34,975 nucleotides of DNA from an uncultured Massilia sp. (GTDB lineage Bacteria > Pseudomonadota > Gammaproteobacteria > Burkholderiales > Burkholderiaceae_D). The notes beneath the pieces are model-generated. The model was not told the DNA's origin. It worked only from the letters and a program-made list of their open reading frames with translations, and did not search any database. The stretch is from contig CAJYQM010000279.1 of the NCBI GenBank assembly GCA_913777025.1, forward strand, positions 1 to 34,975, in the 5' to 3' direction. The position numbers and the translations under genes are program-made. Every line of letters starts with the position of its first letter. Positions within the stretch are counted from its first letter, which is position 1. Of the stretch, positions 28,015 to 34,829 are shown piece after piece.

Positions 28015-28671
28015 TTACGCTCCCTTCTTTGCTTTGACCTTGACGGCCGGCTTGACAACGACTTGGCCGTTCTTGGCGCCAGGAACGGCACCCTTGACCA
28101 GCAGCAGTTGACGGTCGGCGTCGATACGAGCGATTTCCAGGTTCTGGGTGGTGACAGTGACGTCGCCCAGGTGACCGGTCATGCGCTTGCCAGGGAACAC
28201 GCGACCCGGATCCTGCGCCATACCGATGGAGCCAGGAACGTTGTGCGAACGCGAGTTACCGTGGGTGGCACGGCCGGATGCGAAGTTGTAACGCTTGATG
28301 GTACCGGCGTAGCCCTTACCGATCGAGGTGCCTTGCACGTCGATTTTCTGGCCAACTTCGAACAGGGAAACATTGACTGCGTCGCCAGCCTTGAAACCAG
28401 CGGCTTGCTCGGCGTCGATGCGGAATTCCTTCAGCAGCGTACCGGCTTCGACACCAGCTTTGGCGTAGTGACCCGCACTGGCCTTGTTCACGCGGGAAGC
28501 GCGACGTTGACCGAATACGACCTGAACTGCGGAGTAGCCGTCAGTTTCAGGAGTTTTGATTTGCGCAACACGGTTGTTCGACACGTCCAGCACGGTGACC
28601 GGGATCGAATCCCCGTCATCCGTGAAGATGCGCATCATGCCAACCTTGCGACCGAGAAGGCCCAGGCTCAT
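28015..28671 (-). CDS. rplC: 50S ribosomal protein L3
   Basis: L3 (218 residues) is an early 50S assembly protein close to the peptidyl-transferase centre. The start is the ATG at 28669-28671 ([16 protein letters not shown]) with a GGAG site seven bases before; an open frame continues 40 codons upstream through the leader and promoter but is not plausible coding. Signatures include [20 protein letters not shown] and [20 protein letters not shown]. It is the first gene of its operon here, since rpsJ lies 5.6 kb away. Confidence 0.97.
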   Translation of the reverse strand: MSLGLLGRKVGMMRIFTDDGDSIPVTVLDVSNNRVAQIKTPETDGYSAVQVVFGQRRASRVNKASAGHYAKAGVEAGTLLKEFRIDAEQAAGFKAGDAVNVSLFEVGQKIDVQGTSIGKGYAGTIKRYNFASGRATHGNSRSHNVPGSIGMAQDPGRVFPGKRMTGHLGDVTVTTQNLEIARIDADRQLLLVKGAVPGAKNGQVVVKPAVKVKAKKGA

Positions 28672-28756
28672 TTTTTCTCCAATTCCCACCTGCGATTGGG
28701 CGGGGATAGTTGAACTACAAAACGCATGGGCAAAAAAAGACATGCCCATACCGAAG
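28672..28756 (-). promoter_or_regulatory. Structured leader upstream of rplC
   Basis: About 85 nt between the predicted transcription start and rplC. On the RNA strand ATGGGCA (28743-28749) pairs with TGCCCAT (28726-28732) around a U-rich loop. Nearer the gene, CCCGCC and GGTGGG can pair (one G-U) just before the GGAG ribosome-binding site. It takes the place of the classical S10 leader, whose first gene rpsJ is missing here. Confidence 0.4.
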
Positions 28757-28762
28757 CCGGCT

Positions 28763-28791
28763 AGTATAGCGCCCGCCACGGATAGACGCAA
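28763..28791 (-). promoter_or_regulatory. Sigma-70 promoter of the rplC-rpsQ operon
   Basis: A -35 TTGCGT (28786-28791), 17-bp spacer and -10 TATACT (28763-28768) on the minus strand, about 90 bp before rplC. Confidence 0.65.
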
Positions 28792-28830
28792 CAGGAGAAT
28801 GCGAAGCTTGACGCGCTCTGTTGCGTTTTT
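28786..28830 (+). terminator. Inverted repeat with T-run overlapping the rplC promoter -35
   Basis: ACGCAACAG (28786-28794) and CTGTTGCGT (28818-28826) form a 9-bp stem with a 23-base loop, followed on the plus strand by five T. No gene on the plus strand ends nearby, so it may instead be a protein-binding site at the -35 region. Confidence 0.3.
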
Positions 28831-28878
28831 ACGCTGTAGTCGTGGAGATCAGAGGAATCCGTTCAGGCTGAACGGCAC

Positions 28879-28906
28879 AGAAAAGGCACACCTCTGCGCC
28901 TTTTCT
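28879..28906 (-). terminator. Hairpin downstream of tRNA-Val
   Basis: AGAAAAGGC and GCCTTTTCT (28879-28887, 28898-28906) form a 9-bp stem. The T-rich part is inside the stem, so termination efficiency is uncertain. It lies 35 bp after the tRNA 3' end. Confidence 0.5.
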
Positions 28907-28940
28907 CTACAGACTCGAGGTCTGCGCTATGGAGGAATTC

Positions 28941-29017
28941 TGGTGGGCGGTGCAGGATTCGAACCTGCGACCCCTTGGATGTCGACCAAGTATTCTAACC
29001 AGCTGAACTAACCGCCC
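28941..29017 (-). tRNA. tRNA-Val(GAC)
   Basis: A 77-nt cloverleaf with encoded CCA. The acceptor stem is GGGCGGT/ACCGCCC with discriminator A73. The D arm is GTTCAGCTGGTTAGAAT, the anticodon arm CTTGG-TCGACAT-CCAAG, and the T arm GCAGG-TTCGAAT-CCTGC. The anticodon is GAC, and A35, C36 and A73 match valine identity. Two oddities: position 33 is C instead of the near-universal U, and the D arm plus the GGGGTCGC variable region resemble tRNA-Asp rather than tRNA-Val of E. coli. It has its own promoter. Confidence 0.9.
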
Positions 29018-29027
29018 GGGGAGCCGC

Positions 29028-29057
29028 ATTATACGAGCATCATTCCCGAAAGCGCAA
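29028..29057 (-). promoter_or_regulatory. tRNA-Val promoter
   Basis: A perfect -10 TATAAT (29028-29033) and -35 TTGCGC (29052-29057) at 18-bp spacing. The -10 ends 11 bp before the tRNA 5' end, and GC-rich bases follow it, as in stringently controlled stable-RNA promoters. Confidence 0.75.
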
Positions 29058-29120
29058 TACCCAATTGCAAAAAGGTATGCAGGACGGATGGCGGCCCCGT
29101 CCCGCCAACCGGATCGGCGG

Positions 29121-29149
29121 TTGTAGATGTCAATTTGCAATGTTATGCT
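29121..29149 (+). promoter_or_regulatory. Putative promoter of ggpPS-mscS
   Basis: A -35 TTGTAG (29121-29126), 17-bp spacer and -10 TATGCT (29144-29149) on the plus strand. This leaves a leader of about 235 nt before the ggpPS ATG (29156-29391). In that GC-rich stretch I find no ORF with a ribosome-binding site and no clear riboswitch. Confidence 0.4.
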
Positions 29150-29391
29150 GTTCCCGCTTCATCGAGGGAAAAGCGCCGTCTCACCTCCCATATAACATCC
29201 TCATCGCTGGCGCACGGCTCACGCAGCCGCTGTCTTTTCCCTCTTCGCCGGCAGGCCGCCACCGCGCGCCGCCCTGCCATTCCCGCGCGTGCACCCGGCC
29301 CACGGCCGCGACCCTGCACGCCCACGATTCGCCGCGTCCGCGCGCCGGCAAGCGCCGCGCGGCGAAGCATCGCTCGACAAGGATGATCACG

Positions 29392-31698
29392 ATGACCGCA
29401 CGCCCCTCCCCTTTCCGCTCCCCCGATCTCGATCCGCGCAGGCTGATACTGGCCACCGACCTCGACGGCACCCTGCTGGCCGGTTCGCAGGAGGCGCGCC
29501 GCCGTGTGCGCGAGCTGTTCAGCGGCGGACTCGATGGCGCCAGGCTGGTGTTCGTCACCGGCCGCGGCCTGGAATCGGTCATGCCGCTGCTGGCCGACCC
29601 GACCATCCCGACGCCCGACTACATCATCGCCGACGTCGGCGCCACCATCGTGCACGGCGACCTGCGTCCGGTCGAGCCGCTGCACCACGAGATCGCGGCG
29701 CGCTGGCCCGGCAGCCAGGCGGTGCTGCGCGCCCTGGCCGGCGTGAAAGGCCTGACGCTCCAGAGCGTGCCGCAGGAGCGGCGCTGCTCCTTCCTGGCGG
29801 CCGAGTCCGCCGTCACGCCGGCGCTGCGCGCCACGGTGGCGGCGCTCGGCTGCGAACTGCTGTTCTCGGCCGGCCGCTACCTCGACGTGCTGCCGCGCGG
29901 CGTCGGCAAGGGCCCGGCACTGCACCGCCTGGCCGAGGCCGAGGGTTTCGACCTCGGCCACATCGTGGTGGCGGGCGACACCCTGAACGACCTGTCCCTG
30001 TTCGAAGCCGGCTTCAAGGGCATCGCCGTGGGCGGCGCCGAGCCTGCCCTGGTGGCGCGGGTCGCGCACATGCGCCACGCCTACGTGGCGGACACCGAAG
30101 GCTGCGGCGGCATCCTCGACGGTCTCGCCTGGCATGGCCTGCGTGCCGCGAATGCGGACACGATGCCGCTCGCGGCTGCGCGCGGCCAGGCCGAACTGGT
30201 CATGGTCTACCACCGCCTGCCCTATGACGAAGCGGTCGAGGACGGCATCGCCGTGCGGCGCCGCCCGAAGAGCCCGAACGGCATCATGCCGACGCTATTG
30301 AGCCTGTTCTCGGACGGGCGCACCGGCTCCTGGGTCGCCTGGTCGCAGCAGCCGAGCCGCACGCCCGACGGTTTCGCAGTGCACGTGCCGGTCGATCCGG
30401 AGCGCTACCCGAACCTGCAGGTGGCGCGCGTGGCCCTGACCGGGGAAGACATCGACTTGTTCTATAAAAAATTTTCCAAGGAAGCGTTCTGGCCGATCAT
30501 CTTTTCCTTCCCGGACAAGGCGGAATTCAGGCAAGCGCACTGGGAGCGCTTCCTGGAAGTGAACCGCCTGTTCGCCGAGCAGACGGCGCGCGAAGCGGCG
30601 CAAGGCGCCACCGCGTGGATCCACGACTACAACCTGTGGATGGTGCCGGCCTTCCTGCGGCCGCTGCGCCCCGACCTGAAAATCGCCTTCTTCCACCACA
30701 CCGCCTTCCCCTCGAGCGACGTGTTCAACATCCTGCCGTGGCGGCGCGACATCCTGGCCAGCCTGCTGCAATGCGATTACATCGGCTTCCACGTGCCGCG
30801 CTACGTCGAGAATTTCGTCGACGCGGCCCGCTCATTTGCGCCATTGGAAGTGCTCGATTGCGCACCGTGCGCGCCGCGCTTCCTCACCTACGGCTGCGCG
30901 CTGGGCGTGGACAGCGTCACCACCGCGATCGTGGCCGGCGGGCGCCGCGTCCACCTGGGCGCGCATCCGGTCGGCACCGACGTCGCGCTGATCGAGCGCC
31001 TGCTGCAGACGGACGCGGTGGCGGCGAGCCTGGCCCGGATCGACGGCTACCTGCGTGGCCGCACCGGCATCGTCTCGATCGAGCGCCTGGATTACGTGAA
31101 GGGTTCGCTGGAAAAGCTGCAAGCCTTCGAGCGCCTGCTCGAGCAGCATCCGGAACTGGCCGGCAAGGTCACCCTCCTGAACATCATCACCCCGGCGGCG
31201 CCGGGGATGGAGATCTACGAAAACCTGCGCGAGGAGCTGGACCGCACGGTCGGCCGCATCAATGGCCGCTTCTCAACGCTGGACTGGGTACCGGTGCGCT
31301 ATTTCTACCGCTCGCTGCCGTTCGAGGAGGTGCTGGCGCATTACGCCGCCTGCGGCATCGCCTGGATCACGCCACTGCGCGATGGCCTGAACCTGGTGGC
31401 CAAGGAATACATCGCGGCGCGGAAAGCGGTCGGCAAGCCTGGCGTGCTGATCCTGTCCGAATTCGCCGGCGCCGCGGTGGAACTGCATGGCGCCCTGCTG
31501 GCCAACCCGTACGACGCGAACGCGATGACGGAGCGGCTGTACCGTGCCATTACAATGGGTCCCGACGAAGCCGCCTACCGCACGGAGCGCCTGGCCGCGA
31601 TCGTCGCGGAACACGATGTGGCGCGCTGGGGCGGGGATTTCCTGGCTGCGGCGGCGGGCGCGGGCCCCGACAGCGGCGCGCAGGCCCTGGCAGCATGA
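29392..31698 (+). CDS. ggpPS: Bifunctional glucosylglycerol-phosphate phosphatase/synthase (GgpPS-like fusion)
   Basis: A 768-residue fusion. Residues ~17-250 are a HAD phosphatase of the sucrose-phosphatase type: DLDGTLLAG (nucleophile D23, D25), VTGRG (56-60), K173, and GDTLNDLSLFEAG (195-207). Residues ~268-750 are a GT20 glycosyltransferase: MVYHRLPYDE (271-280), SPNGIMPTLLSLF (294-306), WIHDYNLWMVP, SIERLDYVKG and the late TPLRDGLNLVAKEY. The YHRxPYDE and SPNGIxPTL signatures point to glucosylglycerol-phosphate synthase (ADP-glucose plus glycerol 3-phosphate) rather than trehalose-phosphate synthase. The phosphatase-first order matches the GgpPS enzyme described in Stenotrophomonas rhizophila. 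The product would be the compatible solute glucosylglycerol. Start: ATG 29392 with AAGG nine bases upstream; the frame is open further upstream but unlikely coding. mscS follows after 16 bp. Substrate specificity is inferred. Confidence 0.82.
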   Translation: MTARPSPFRSPDLDPRRLILATDLDGTLLAGSQEARRRVRELFSGGLDGARLVFVTGRGLESVMPLLADPTIPTPDYIIADVGATIVHGDLRPVEPLHHEIAARWPGSQAVLRALAGVKGLTLQSVPQERRCSFLAAESAVTPALRATVAALGCELLFSAGRYLDVLPRGVGKGPALHRLAEAEGFDLGHIVVAGDTLNDLSLFEAGFKGIAVGGAEPALVARVAHMRHAYVADTEGCGGILDGLAWHGLRAANADTMPLAAARGQAELVMVYHRLPYDEAVEDGIAVRRRPKSPNGIMPTLLSLFSDGRTGSWVAWSQQPSRTPDGFAVHVPVDPERYPNLQVARVALTGEDIDLFYKKFSKEAFWPIIFSFPDKAEFRQAHWERFLEVNRLFAEQTAREAAQGATAWIHDYNLWMVPAFLRPLRPDLKIAFFHHTAFPSSDVFNILPWRRDILASLLQCDYIGFHVPRYVENFVDAARSFAPLEVLDCAPCAPRFLTYGCALGVDSVTTAIVAGGRRVHLGAHPVGTDVALIERLLQTDAVAASLARIDGYLRGRTGIVSIERLDYVKGSLEKLQAFERLLEQHPELAGKVTLLNIITPAAPGMEIYENLREELDRTVGRINGRFSTLDWVPVRYFYRSLPFEEVLAHYAACGIAWITPLRDGLNLVAKEYIAARKAVGKPGVLILSEFAGAAVELHGALLANPYDANAMTERLYRAITMGPDEAAYRTERLAAIVAEHDVARWGGDFLAAAAGAGPDSGAQALAA

Positions 31699-31714
31699 TT
31701 TGAAAGGATGAACG

Positions 31715-32812
31715 ATGGATGTAATGTTTTTCAATAACCCGGTACTCGGCTGGCTGACCGCACTGGCGATCGCGGCCGCCGTGACGGTTGCGCTGGTCCT
31801 GATCAAGGTGACGGTGGTGCACCGGCTGGCGATCCTGGCCCAGCGCACCGAGACCAAGCTCGACGACATCGCGGTGGCCGCGCTGCAGTCGACCAAGAAG
31901 TTCGTGATGCTGGTCATGGGCCTGTACGTGGGCAGCAAGACGCTGTTGCTGCCGGAGTCGGTGCAGGTCTTCGCCACGCGCGCGGCCATCGTCACCGGCC
32001 TGATCCAGGCGGCGATCTGGGGCAACAACGCGCTGCGCGCCTGGCTGACGCAGTACTACGAGAACCGCTCGACCGATCCGGGGCGCGCCACCTCGGCCGC
32101 CGCGGTCGGCTTCATCACGCGCATGGTGCTGTGGATCGTGATCTTCCTGATGATCCTGGACAACCTCGGGGTCAACATCACGACCCTGGTGGCCTCGCTC
32201 GGTATCGGCGGCATCGCGGTGGCGCTGGCGGTCCAGAACATCCTGGGCGATTTGTTCGCCTCGCTGTCGATCGTCCTGGACAAGCCCTTCGTGATCGGCG
32301 ACTTCGTGATCGTCGACAAATACCTGGGCACCGTCGAATACGTCGGCCTGAAAACGACCCGCATCCGCAGCCTGGGCGGAGAACAGCTGGTGTTCTCCAA
32401 CGCCGACCTGCTCAAGAGCCGGCTGCAGAACATGACGCGCATGCAGCGCCGCCGCGTCGCGTTCACGATCGGCGTGCCCTTCGACACGCCGACCGCCAAA
32501 CTGCGCGAGATTCCGCCCATGCTGACGGAGATCGTGAAGTCGCAGGACCCGGTGACGCTGGACCGCGCGCACTTTGCCGGCATCGGGCCGTCGGCGATGA
32601 ATTTCGAGGTCGTGTACTGGGTGGAGAGCCCGGACTATGTCAAGTTCATGGATATCCAGCAGGAGATCAACCTGCGGATCGTGGACGGCCTGGCCGCGCG
32701 CGACGTCCCTCTCGCCTACCCGACGCAGACGCTGCAGGTACTGGACGGACGCGGCAAGCCGGAAGCGGGCATGGAAACGCCGGCACCGCGCCAGGCCGGA
32801 CCGGGCGCCTGA
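31715..32812 (+). CDS. MscS-family mechanosensitive ion channel
   Basis: A 365-residue inner-membrane channel that would release solutes during osmotic downshock. Four to five hydrophobic segments come first (about 12-35, 62-82, 90-105, 128-150). They lead to the pore helix and beta domain with GIGGIAVALAVQNILGDLFA and SLSIVLDKPFVIGDFVIVDK, the core signature of the family. The cytoplasmic alpha-beta vestibule domain follows, and a short Pro/Gly-rich tail ends the protein. The extra N-terminal helices make it longer than E. coli MscS (286 residues), closer to the YnaI/YbdG-type arrangement. It is 16 bp after ggpPS and certainly in the same operon: solute synthesis paired with a release valve. 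Its stop codon directly abuts the convergent lacI-family gene stop. Confidence 0.92.
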   Translation: MDVMFFNNPVLGWLTALAIAAAVTVALVLIKVTVVHRLAILAQRTETKLDDIAVAALQSTKKFVMLVMGLYVGSKTLLLPESVQVFATRAAIVTGLIQAAIWGNNALRAWLTQYYENRSTDPGRATSAAAVGFITRMVLWIVIFLMILDNLGVNITTLVASLGIGGIAVALAVQNILGDLFASLSIVLDKPFVIGDFVIVDKYLGTVEYVGLKTTRIRSLGGEQLVFSNADLLKSRLQNMTRMQRRRVAFTIGVPFDTPTAKLREIPPMLTEIVKSQDPVTLDRAHFAGIGPSAMNFEVVYWVESPDYVKFMDIQQEINLRIVDGLAARDVPLAYPTQTLQVLDGRGKPEAGMETPAPRQAGPGA

Positions 32813-33814
32813 TCAGGCCGGGGGCGCCGTGGAGGCGCGCAGCACCAGGTGGCCGGCCAGCGCGGTGTTGCGCAGCGGCGCCTGCGTCCCCTTGATGCGC
32901 TCGATCAGCTGCTCGATCGCCAGTCTCGCCATGTCGTACTTGGGCGGGGCGATCGTCGTCAGCGGCGGACTGGTATAGCAGGACGCACCGATGTCGTCAT
33001 AGCCCACCACCGAGATCTGGTCCGGGATGCGCACGCCGGCACGTCCGGCGGCGCACAGGCCGCCCAGGGCCATCAGGTCGCTGGCGACGAACACCGCGCT
33101 CGGACGCCGGTCGCGGGCCAGCAGGCGGGAGAAGGCGGCGTGGCCGCCGGCGCTGGTGAATTCCTCGTGCACGATGTCGCCTGGCGCCACGTCCAGGCCG
33201 GCCTCCTCCATCGCGCGCAGGAAACCGCCGACGCGCTCGCGGCTGCGCGGCAAGTCTTCCGGGCCGGACACGCAGGCGATCACGCGGTGCCCCAGCGCGA
33301 TCAGGTGGCGCGTGGCGTCGCGCGCGCCCTCCTCCTGGCCGGCCAGGATGACGTCGGCGTCCAGGCCGGGGAGCGCCCGTTCGAGCTGCACGATCGGCAC
33401 GGCGTCGCGGCCCGGCATCAAGCCCTGCTCGTCGTCGGCGCCGCTGGCGACCAGCACCAGGCCGTCGATGCGCTTTTCCATCAGCAGGCGCAGGTAGGCC
33501 GTCTGTTTCTTGCCGCCGCCGTGGGCATTGCACAGGATGATGTTGTAGCCGCGCTGGAAAGCGGCGTCCTCGAGCCAGCGGATCAGCTCGGCAAAATACG
33601 GATTCGAACTGTTCGGCACCAGCACGCCGATGGTATTGGTCTTGTCGTTCTTGAGGCTGCGCGCGACGGCACTCGGGATATAGCGCATCTCGTCGATGAC
33701 GCCCTGGACGCGCTGGCGCACGTCGTCGCTGACGACGCGCGTGTTGTTGATCACGTGCGAGACCGTCGAGATCGAGACCCCGGCGCGCTCCGCCACCTGC
33801 TTCATTGTCGCCAT
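32813..33814 (-). CDS. LacI-family transcriptional regulator
   Basis: A 333-residue repressor of the PurR/RbsR type. The N-terminal helix-turn-helix MATMKQVAERAGVSISTVSH and hinge (RVQGVIDEMRYIPSAVARSL) are followed by a periplasmic-binding-protein-like ligand domain beginning TNTIGVLVPNSSNPYFAELI, with SVVGYDDIGASCYTSPPLTT near the end. The ligand is probably a sugar or nucleoside, but cannot be assigned. It faces ggpPS-mscS and shares zero spacing with mscS. It may regulate that operon, or itself, but no shared operator is obvious. A strong GAGGAGAG ribosome-binding site precedes the ATG. Confidence 0.93.
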   Translation of the reverse strand: MATMKQVAERAGVSISTVSHVINNTRVVSDDVRQRVQGVIDEMRYIPSAVARSLKNDKTNTIGVLVPNSSNPYFAELIRWLEDAAFQRGYNIILCNAHGGGKKQTAYLRLLMEKRIDGLVLVASGADDEQGLMPGRDAVPIVQLERALPGLDADVILAGQEEGARDATRHLIALGHRVIACVSGPEDLPRSRERVGGFLRAMEEAGLDVAPGDIVHEEFTSAGGHAAFSRLLARDRRPSAVFVASDLMALGGLCAAGRAGVRIPDQISVVGYDDIGASCYTSPPLTTIAPPKYDMARLAIEQLIERIKGTQAPLRNTALAGHLVLRASTAPPA

Positions 33815-33836
33815 CGCGCTCTCTCCTCGTGCCGCG

Positions 33837-33866
33837 ATTATGACCGATGAGTTTCAGGAATTACAA
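33837..33866 (-). promoter_or_regulatory. Putative promoter of the lacI-family gene
   Basis: A -35 TTGTAA (33861-33866) and -10 CATAAT (33837-33842) at 18-bp spacing on the minus strand. The -35 and spacer lie inside the inverted repeat 33845-33877, which could allow autoregulation. Confidence 0.5.
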
Positions 33867-33888
33867 CGAACTCATCGTTTTATTTTTA
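33845..33888 (+). terminator. Inverted repeat with T-rich tail between lacI-family gene and small ORF
   Basis: CGATGAGTT (33845-33853) and AACTCATCG (33869-33877) form a perfect 9-bp stem with a 15-base loop. On the plus strand it is followed by TTTTATTTTTA, a good terminator tail. The only plus-strand genes that could use it are ggpPS-mscS, reading through antisense to the lacI-family gene. It may alternatively be an operator for the lacI-family promoter that it overlaps. Confidence 0.5.
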
Positions 33889-34104
33889 TGCGTCGATGCG
33901 CAGCGCAGCGCACATGCGCTCGGGGCGGTCCACACCCAGCTGCGTCAGGCGCACGGAACTGTATGGGCTCAACATGAGGACTGTGTTCGGCTTGTCAAGT
34001 GGCGAAGCGCCCAGCAGGCCCACCCAGGCGCGCTGGGCGATGTCCATCCTGGACAGGTAACGGAGACGTCGGGCGCGGCTGGCGACGGCGGAGGCAGCGG
34101 ACAC
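33886..34104 (-). CDS. Small uncharacterised protein (72 aa)
   Basis: I do not recognise a family. The start is a GTG (34102-34104) with a strong AAGGAG site five bases upstream. The product is 72 residues, basic and Arg/Leu/Ala-rich at the N-terminus ([20 protein letters not shown]), with no signal peptide or membrane helix. It continues [20 protein letters not shown] and ends MCAALRIDA. Third codon positions are GC-rich as in neighbouring genes, supporting real coding. It lies between the lacI-family gene and rpsJ on the same strand, with about 150 unremarkable bases (34105-34255) before the rpsJ terminator. The open frame extends upstream beyond the GTG but without a ribosome-binding site. 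Confidence 0.5.
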   Translation of the reverse strand: MSAASAVASRARRLRYLSRMDIAQRAWVGLLGASPLDKPNTVLMLSPYSSVRLTQLGVDRPERMCAALRIDA

Positions 34105-34255
34105 GGTGGCTCCTTGTTCTGAAATTGAAATGGCAGAGCAACATTGCCATTCTTTCACAACGAAGCCGGTCGTGCACGCCTGCCGTGCCGGATTTCGGCA
34201 ACCAATATGCTGCTGAGATGCAAATCGGGTGGCAGGCAAGCACAGCGCATAAAGC

Positions 34256-34291
34256 AACAGGGCCGGTCCGCGAAGCGGTACCGGCCCTGTT
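34256..34291 (-). terminator. Terminator-like hairpin after rpsJ
   Basis: A 12-bp perfect stem (34256-34267 with 34280-34291, loop of 12) begins 40 bp after the rpsJ stop. The tail on the minus strand is TTGCTTTAT, weakly T-rich. It would separate rpsJ from everything downstream. Confidence 0.7.
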
Positions 34292-34330
34292 CAATCACCG
34301 GCGGCTCGATGCCGCCAGCGTAAAACTGGA

Positions 34331-34648
34331 TTACTGCAGTTTGATTTCGACGTCGACGCCAGCCGGCAGGTCCAGCTTCATCAGTGCGTCGACAGTCTTG
34401 TCGGTCGGGTCCACGATGTCCATCAGACGCTGGTGCGTACGGATTTCGAACTGGTCGCGCGAGGTCTTGTTGACGTGCGGGGAACGCAGGACGTCGAAGC
34501 GCTGGATGCGGGTCGGCAGCGGGACCGGGCCCTTGACCACTGCGCCGGTGCGCTTGGCGGTGTCGACGATTTCCAGGGCGGACTGGTCGATCAGCTTGTA
34601 GTCGAACGCTTTCAGGCGGATACGGATTTTCTGGTTCGGAGCGGACAT
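34331..34648 (-). CDS. rpsJ: 30S ribosomal protein S10
   Basis: S10 (105 residues) is a 30S head protein that also acts in antitermination with NusB. It starts [20 protein letters not shown] from the ATG at 34646-34648 with AAAGGA eight bases before. It contains [20 protein letters not shown] and [20 protein letters not shown]. Unlike the usual tuf-rpsJ-rplC order in one operon, it has its own promoter and terminator. rplC lies 5.6 kb further on, beyond a small ORF, a lacI-family gene, mscS, ggpPS and a tRNA gene. Confidence 0.98.
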   Translation of the reverse strand: MSAPNQKIRIRLKAFDYKLIDQSALEIVDTAKRTGAVVKGPVPLPTRIQRFDVLRSPHVNKTSRDQFEIRTHQRLMDIVDPTDKTVDALMKLDLPAGVDVEIKLQ

Positions 34649-34725
34649 GCTATTTCCTTTAAAAGAACGTTCCGGCGTGGGCCGGCAATGTGTAAAAGGT
34701 GTTTCGGTACTGCTCAAGAGGCGGG

Positions 34726-34734
34726 AGTATATCA
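34726..34734 (-). promoter_or_regulatory. Extended -10 promoter of rpsJ
   Basis: TGATATACT on the minus strand: an extended TGn motif directly before -10 TATACT (34726-34731), with no good -35. It lies between the tuf terminator and rpsJ, about 78 bp before the rpsJ start. Confidence 0.5.
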
Positions 34735-34746
34735 CCCTTCTTGGAC

Positions 34747-34784
34747 AAAAAGATGGGGACAGCCTGAAAAGTCTGTCCCCATCT
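34747..34784 (-). terminator. Rho-independent terminator of tuf
   Basis: A perfect 12-bp stem (34751-34762 with 34773-34784, loop of 10) followed on the minus strand by five T. It lies 46 bp past the tuf stop. Confidence 0.92.
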
Positions 34785-34829
34785 GTTGTGCCGGCGGCAC
34801 GGGACCGCCGGCGGATCGACTAACCGAAA

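Noticed and set aside
29065..29391. N-terminal extension of ggpPS by 109 codons
   Set aside because: The open frame here is Arg/Pro/Ala-rich and without family similarity, and it contains the likely promoter. The ATG at 29392 has a good ribosome-binding site and starts just before the phosphatase motif.
29392..31698. Trehalose-6-phosphate synthase/phosphatase (OtsA/OtsB)
   Set aside because: The GT20 part has YHRxPYDE and SPNGIxPTL, typical of glucosylglycerol-phosphate synthase, and the phosphatase is N-terminal and sucrose-phosphatase-like. An OtsA call remains the main alternative.
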